Assembly (NCBI GenBank): GCA_022385755.1
Contig: MU278376.1
Location: forward strand, 14,220 to 78,219
Source of the DNA: Trametopsis cervina
Taxonomy: Eukaryota; Basidiomycota; Agaricomycetes; Polyporales; Irpicaceae
Reading direction: 5' to 3'
Length of the DNA: 64,000 bases
Shown: in pieces, positions 59,901 through 64,000 of the stretch
How positions within the stretch are numbered: the first letter of the stretch is position 1
How the letters are laid out: each line of letters begins with the position of its first letter
Program-made: the position numbers and the translations under genes
The notes under the pieces: model-generated
The model's input: the letters and a program-made list of their open reading frames with translations, nothing else
The model's database searches: none
Told to the model about the DNA's origin: nothing

Positions 59901-61938
59901 CTAGAAGACCAGCGCCGCCAAGTGGAAGAGCTCACACAATCGAAGAAACGCTTGCAGTCTGAAGTTGCGGATCTCAAGGATCGGCTAGAAATGGAAATCA
60001 TCTCCAAGAACGACGAAGCCAGTAAGACTCGAGAGACTTATATCTTGTGACACCTTCCGAACGATATTGCAGATGCCAAACGGCAGTTACAAATACGGCT
60101 ACAAGAACTCGAAATCACTTCTTCGACATCCTCTACGATACACTCAGGTAGAAATCTTGTCACCGAGCCAGACTTACGCGCTGATAAATATGCAGAGCTT
60201 GCGGAGGCTGTCGAGACATACAAATCGAAGACAGACTCATATCTTCATCGGCTCGAGGAAGCTGAGATAGCAAAGGCAAAAGCTGCTCGCGCCGAGGCAT
60301 CTGGTACGTTTATCTGCCTATCTCGACAGTTGAACACACGCCTGAATCATGGGATTGGTAGCTCGGCGGGCACTTGCTGACGCAGAGAATGCACAAGCGG
60401 TTGCCGTTTCCGAACGCCAGGCGGCTGAAGAGCGTTTGAAAGCTGCAGAAGATCGCGTCCACGAGCTTGAAGCTAAGCTGGAGGAGGAGGGACGGGAGAG
60501 CTCTGACCTTGAAATGTTACGACAAAGGCTCCGAGAAGAAATGGAGGACGAGCGCAACCAGCATCAGCAGGACCTGAATGAGCGTGATTTCACTGCGGAT
60601 CAGACGAGAAAGAAGTACCAGGGTAAGCTTACACCTTCATCTCGATCACTCCTGCTAAGTATATCGGTACAGCCGAGCTCGCCCAGTTGACCGACGGTGG
60701 GTATTTCTCTCTGTGCTCAGGAATGCTTGCTCAGCTGACCCGCTCTAGAACTTCAATCTCAGCGAGAAACCATGAGTAGGTTGCGTGAGGAAAATCGTAA
60801 AGCTCGCTCAGATTTGGACGACCTCCAGCTTCGTTACGATGACGAAGTTTATAACGGCGGGGCGTGGAAGAAGGAAAGAGAACGCTTGGAGACCAAGATC
60901 CAGGACATCACTAAAGCGTTTGAGTCCTCATCTGCCGCACAGACTGAGCAGCAGTCCCAAATTGTCTCTCTACACTCTCAAGTCAGAGAGCTTCGGAGCG
61001 TTCTCAACGACGCAGAAGCAGACAGAGCACTGTTACAGAAAGCTCGTCGGGCATTGCAAGCGGAATTGGAGAGCATAAAGTTGGATCATGCTGACACAAG
61101 CAAGATGACATCCGAAACTGAACTGCAGAAGTTGCGACTGAAGAAACAAGACCTGGAAAGAGCGTTGGAGGAGCAAGAGGACAGAGTGGCGATGGCATTC
61201 GAGAGAATGAAGAAGGCTGAAGCTTATGCGGCCGAGTCACAGGTTGAACTTGGGAAAGTTCGGGTCGAGAACTCCGAATTGGACAAGTTGAACGTAAGTA
61301 ACGCTACGTCAGCGCAGCTGCGGTACTCATAATATATTTCTTTGGTATAGGCCAATCTGGAGAAGCAGATCAAGGAACTCAACGTTCGGGTAGTTGACCT
61401 CGAGACAAGGTCTCTGAACTCTCCTCGCCCTGTAACGACGTCGAGAAGACTCGAAAGCAGGATTGAAGAGCTCACTAACCAATTGAATCAGTCGACAAAG
61501 GACACCTCGCGAGTCAACAGATCTGCCGACAAGACGGCTCGCGATGCAAGATGGCAGCTAGCTGAATCCGATCGAGCGCGTGCTAGGCTGGAGGAAGAGG
61601 TCAAGAATTACGAAGGCAAGCTATTGAGCCTGAGACAAGCCATGGACGAACTTGTAAGTCTCCCTTCTATGTACCTCAGCGATTCGTTCTCATGATATGT
61701 ACGCAGCAAACTTCCGAGAACGACCTGCAACTTGCGAAGCGCCGTGCTGAGCGGGAGGCTGCCGATTATAAGCAGAAGGCATTGAAGTAAGTCTTGACAT
61801 TGTGTTAGAGCGATGTGCGTTCTCACTGGTATCTCGTAGTTTGGAGAGAGAAGTCGAACGTCTCAGAAGTCGCCTGGAGCGTCCTTCATCCACCGTCCTA
61901 CTCGGCTCGCCAGCAGCTTCGCCGCGAAAAGGTCAATA
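53951..61938 (+). CDS. Class II myosin heavy chain
   Basis: This is the two-headed actin motor of the contractile ring and septum. The start at 53951 gives an SH3-like N-terminal subdomain ([20 protein letters not shown]). Motor signatures are the P-loop GESGAGKT (about 54653-54676, just after an intron), switch [10 protein letters not shown] (about 55005-55030), switch II DIAGFE (about 55763-55780), the actin-site region HFVRCIVPN (about 56430-56455) and the converter [16 protein letters not shown] (about 56700-56745). Two IQ motifs follow ([33 protein letters not shown]). From about 57000 a heptad-rich coiled coil of roughly 1,450 residues runs in about ten exons to [11 protein letters not shown] and a TAA at 61936-61938. 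Loop 1, between the P-loop and the [14 protein letters not shown] helix, carries a Ser/Thr/Pro-rich insertion of about 60 residues (54735-54915). About 2,400 residues in total. Confidence 0.93.
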
Positions 61939-62800
61939 ATCATCTCCCATATATATCGGCCCTGGTGGTTCTACTATCACGATTTTACGACTATCACGAC
62001 CCCATCGCATACTTCCTAGTCTTCTTCAGTTCTTCGGACATCATCTTTGTGTACACTCATGTCGCATAAGTATTAGCACGTTCTTGCTTTGTATCGTTAT
62101 GAACCATTCAATACGGCATATTGATTCGGTGTACGACTGCGCTTGGACGAGATGGGCGACATTCTAGTATCTTGAGCAAGAGGCAAATCAGAAGATATCT
62201 TGTCAGCTCCGGTCAACGGTGAAGGATGAATAGAAATGGCTGAAGAGACAGAAGGAAGCGCGGCGCTCAAGCAGGGTCATGATTCCCCTAACGCCATACC
62301 CCACAACTATCTGTCAGCCTTCCTCTGCTATGATAGGACTCGGGCAAGGGCAGGCTTCACGGGTCCGGCGCGGCTGCCGGGCCCCAAAGTTTTCATTGAG
62401 ATGGAGAGCGTCGCTGCTTTCTGCGTGCAAGGAGCAGTGGCTGCTTGCGAACGAGCGAGCGCCACTATGGGGTGAGTGTGTGAGGGGGATGGTGGCAGTG
62501 ACAGAAGAGGAAAGGGTTGATGGGTGAGCGAGGACGCTCGCAGCGGTATTGCCTCCAGACAGACGAGACGACATAGATGCGAGCTCCAATTCGGCACACA
62601 CCGCGGTATGAGGCGGGCACTCACCTGAAGGGCCGCGTCGGCAGCAGAGGCCTGGGAAATGTCTCCCTACCCTTGGAATCCGACATGACCACGAACCTAG
62701 AGAAACGCCACCGGGCCTTGATGCTTGAAGACTATCTTCAAAACCAGGGAGTCTTGAAGACACTGCGCGGGCGGGAGACCTTACGGTTGTCAGACAGTTC
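61939..62800. other. Intergenic, downstream of myosin
   Basis: No supported gene. A long minus-strand frame (63210-62314) crosses this stretch but reads the membrane-protein copy in the wrong frame. Some GC-rich simple sequence lies around 62330-62470. The stretch may contain a decayed 3' end of membrane-protein copy 2. Confidence 0.4.
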
Positions 62801-62804
62801 CCTC

Positions 62805-63259
62805 TCGTAATGGCGGGATATCCACCGAGATGTAGGTCAGCATATAAGGCCAGTGCCGGCTTTCGTTCGTCGCTTCCTGGAGAATGACACGCAGACAAGC
62901 GATGAGGTATATGAGGAGGGTGATGACGGCGGACAGCTGAAGTGCACAATTGATCAGTGCGAGCGGCCAGTGGTATTGTGCAGTAAAAATCAGGTGGATG
63001 AGGAGAACAGATGTGAGGGTGAGAACGATGCCTGTTACGAGGATCTGTATCGGCAGCGAGCGAGCAAACGACGGACGGTATTGGAGGATAGGGTCGAATG
63101 GGAAACCACTGGGGACTGATCTCAGCACATTGCTGTATGTCAAAATAGCGATACTCACTCATCAGTGCTATTGTCCGTCGAGCTTGAGGCATTGGCTGCA
63201 TCCTGCGCATAAGCGAGACCTATCAAGAGGCATAACGAAATCCAGCGCCATATTTTCAT
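62805..63259 (-). pseudogene. Membrane-protein copy 2, 3' part missing
   Basis: The start at 63259 gives an intact signal peptide (MKIWRWISLCLLIGLAYAQD) and a Ser/Asn/Thr-rich stretch (ANASSSTDNSTDE). After an intron of about 45-55 bp comes FPFDPILQYRPSFARSLPIQ, then hydrophobic helices LVTGIVLTLTSVLLIHLIFT and NCALQLSAVITLLIYLIACL, a loop (EATNESRHWPYML) and YISVDIPPLREG. Two codons later, after the G, the frame meets a TGA (TV then stop, near 62805), whereas copy 1 continues here with WLLMSPTTSALIQ and more exons. No match to that continuation is found downstream. The copy thus looks cut at its 3' end, or its remaining exons are too diverged to see. The family is an Agaricomycete multi-pass membrane protein of unknown function. 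Confidence 0.55.
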
Positions 63260-63514
63260 TGTGCCCCGACGGAAAGGCGAGTGTGCTGATCAGGCAGATA
63301 CAACCAGTACGTGCGGTACTGAGAGCGAGGCGCAGGTATATGCCGTTAACATACACTCTCAAGGAAGGACTGAGACAAAGAGGTTCGAGTAGGCGTGAAG
63401 ACCTCTGGTCTTGCGCAATAGGGAGTCGTGGCTTTCGATCAATCCAGAAACAAACGCTGTCACGCGCAAACGCAACTCTACTCTCAACCTCCATTATCCA
63501 CAAGAACTCATCCC

Positions 63515-64000
63515 ATGGCGACTGAGCCTCTGACACTGCCCGCCTCTCTGCTCACGCGCAAAGAGCATGGGCTTTACACTACTGGTCTCTGCGCGCTTGC
63601 AGACACTGAACATCAGCCACAGGCAGGTGGAGATTCATACTATGAGTCGCTCGAGGTTTCCACCGTTGAGGTCCGGGGTTGGCTCTCGGGTGTATTTGGC
63701 CCTGCTCTTTCCATGAGCAGTATCAAGGCGATTCTCCAACTGTTCTGTCCGTCTTTGCTCCGAACAGATGTCCTCAGCGGCGAACAGTTCTTTGCTGCAG
63801 CTCGGCTTGCCACGCATGTGAGATCCGGGACTGCCTTGGTTGAAATAGAACATCTTCTTTCCATTGCCGGTGAGCATGCGTCCGCTTTCTTTGGCTGAGT
63901 GGGCACCATCCCTGCAGCAGTATAGCGCGTACTGCCCGCACAGGCCTCATCCTGATCACATTGATGAGGCCAGGATCATGTTCAGGCTTATCTCCCGTGT
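63515..64000 (+). CDS. 5' end of an unrecognised gene (cut by the window edge)
   Basis: The ATG at 63515 starts MATEPLTLPASLLTRKEHGL. The frame runs through STVEVRGWLSGVFGPALSMS and SLLRTDVLSGEQFFAAARLA to LVEIEHLLSIA. There a donor (ggtgagc, about 63869) probably begins an intron, because the unspliced frame stops at 63898. A further exon seems to start near 63940, but its frame is unclear. The first about 120 residues are helical and resemble an EF-hand/EH-like or similar small domain, which I cannot confirm. The gene is partial in this window. Confidence 0.6.

Noticed and set aside
62314..63210. 298-codon minus-strand open frame
   Set aside because: It reads through membrane-protein copy 2 in the wrong frame (its text at 63.0-63.1 kb is the shifted version of the hydrophobic helices) and is rich in Ser/Pro/His/Arg, as expected for a shadow frame.

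Overview
This window is nuclear DNA from a filamentous basidiomycete, most likely an Agaricomycete. Ceratobasidiaceae/Rhizoctonia-like is a guess from general gene content, not a proof. Genes are dense and on both strands, cut by many short GT-AG introns (about 50-70 bp). Several proteins are typical of mushroom-forming fungi: a psi-producing oxygenase, an SC15-like secreted protein, a Kex2-processed repeat protein and a class II myosin. No bacterial operons, CRISPR arrays, rRNA genes or convincing intact tRNA genes were seen. All exon boundaries were read by eye from splice signals and protein-family continuity, so coordinates are CDS spans (start to stop) that include introns.

Layout. 1-5.2 kb is AT-rich repeat DNA without host genes: a large inverted repeat (arms about 1-752 and 1671-2400) holding a solo-LTR-like block, a short AT-rich tandem array, a tRNA-like A/B-box sequence, and a second LTR-like block in the opposite orientation beside the same flanking repeat. 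5.3-16.3 kb (minus strand) holds the ER P5A ATPase SPF1, a fatty-acid dioxygenase (Ppo) whose P450 half has lost its heme-binding core, a fragment of a multi-pass membrane protein, and the SNARE YKT6. 16.7-23.1 kb has a site-2 protease, an unrecognised roughly 630-residue protein and a Bem46-type hydrolase. 24.2-30.9 kb has an SC15-like secreted protein, a poorly resolved single-pass membrane protein, the calcineurin catalytic subunit, and a small secreted protein with three KR-separated repeats. 32.0-44.3 kb has the bifunctional arginine enzyme ARG5,6, then an E2 (UBC13), an unrecognised basic/Ser-rich protein, elongin C and a large RING-H2 protein, so three ubiquitin-system genes lie within 9 kb. 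45.5-52.5 kb has ribosomal protein eL38, an extended-SDR reductase, a secreted GH43 glycosidase, an aminoglycoside-phosphotransferase-fold kinase and a small family protein. 53.9-61.9 kb is a class II myosin heavy chain, flanked on both sides by two damaged copies of the same membrane-protein gene. The right edge cuts an unrecognised gene.

The genes form no single pathway. Biologically linked items are the ER/secretory group (SPF1, site-2 protease, YKT6), calcium signalling (calcineurin), oxylipin synthesis (Ppo), cell-surface/secreted proteins (SC15-like, KEP protein, GH43) and the ubiquitin trio. The most unusual features are the collapsed P450 domain in Ppo, the KEP repeat protein, the paired membrane-protein copies with complementary lesions around the myosin gene, and the LTR-like blocks sitting in opposite orientation next to one and the same repeat.
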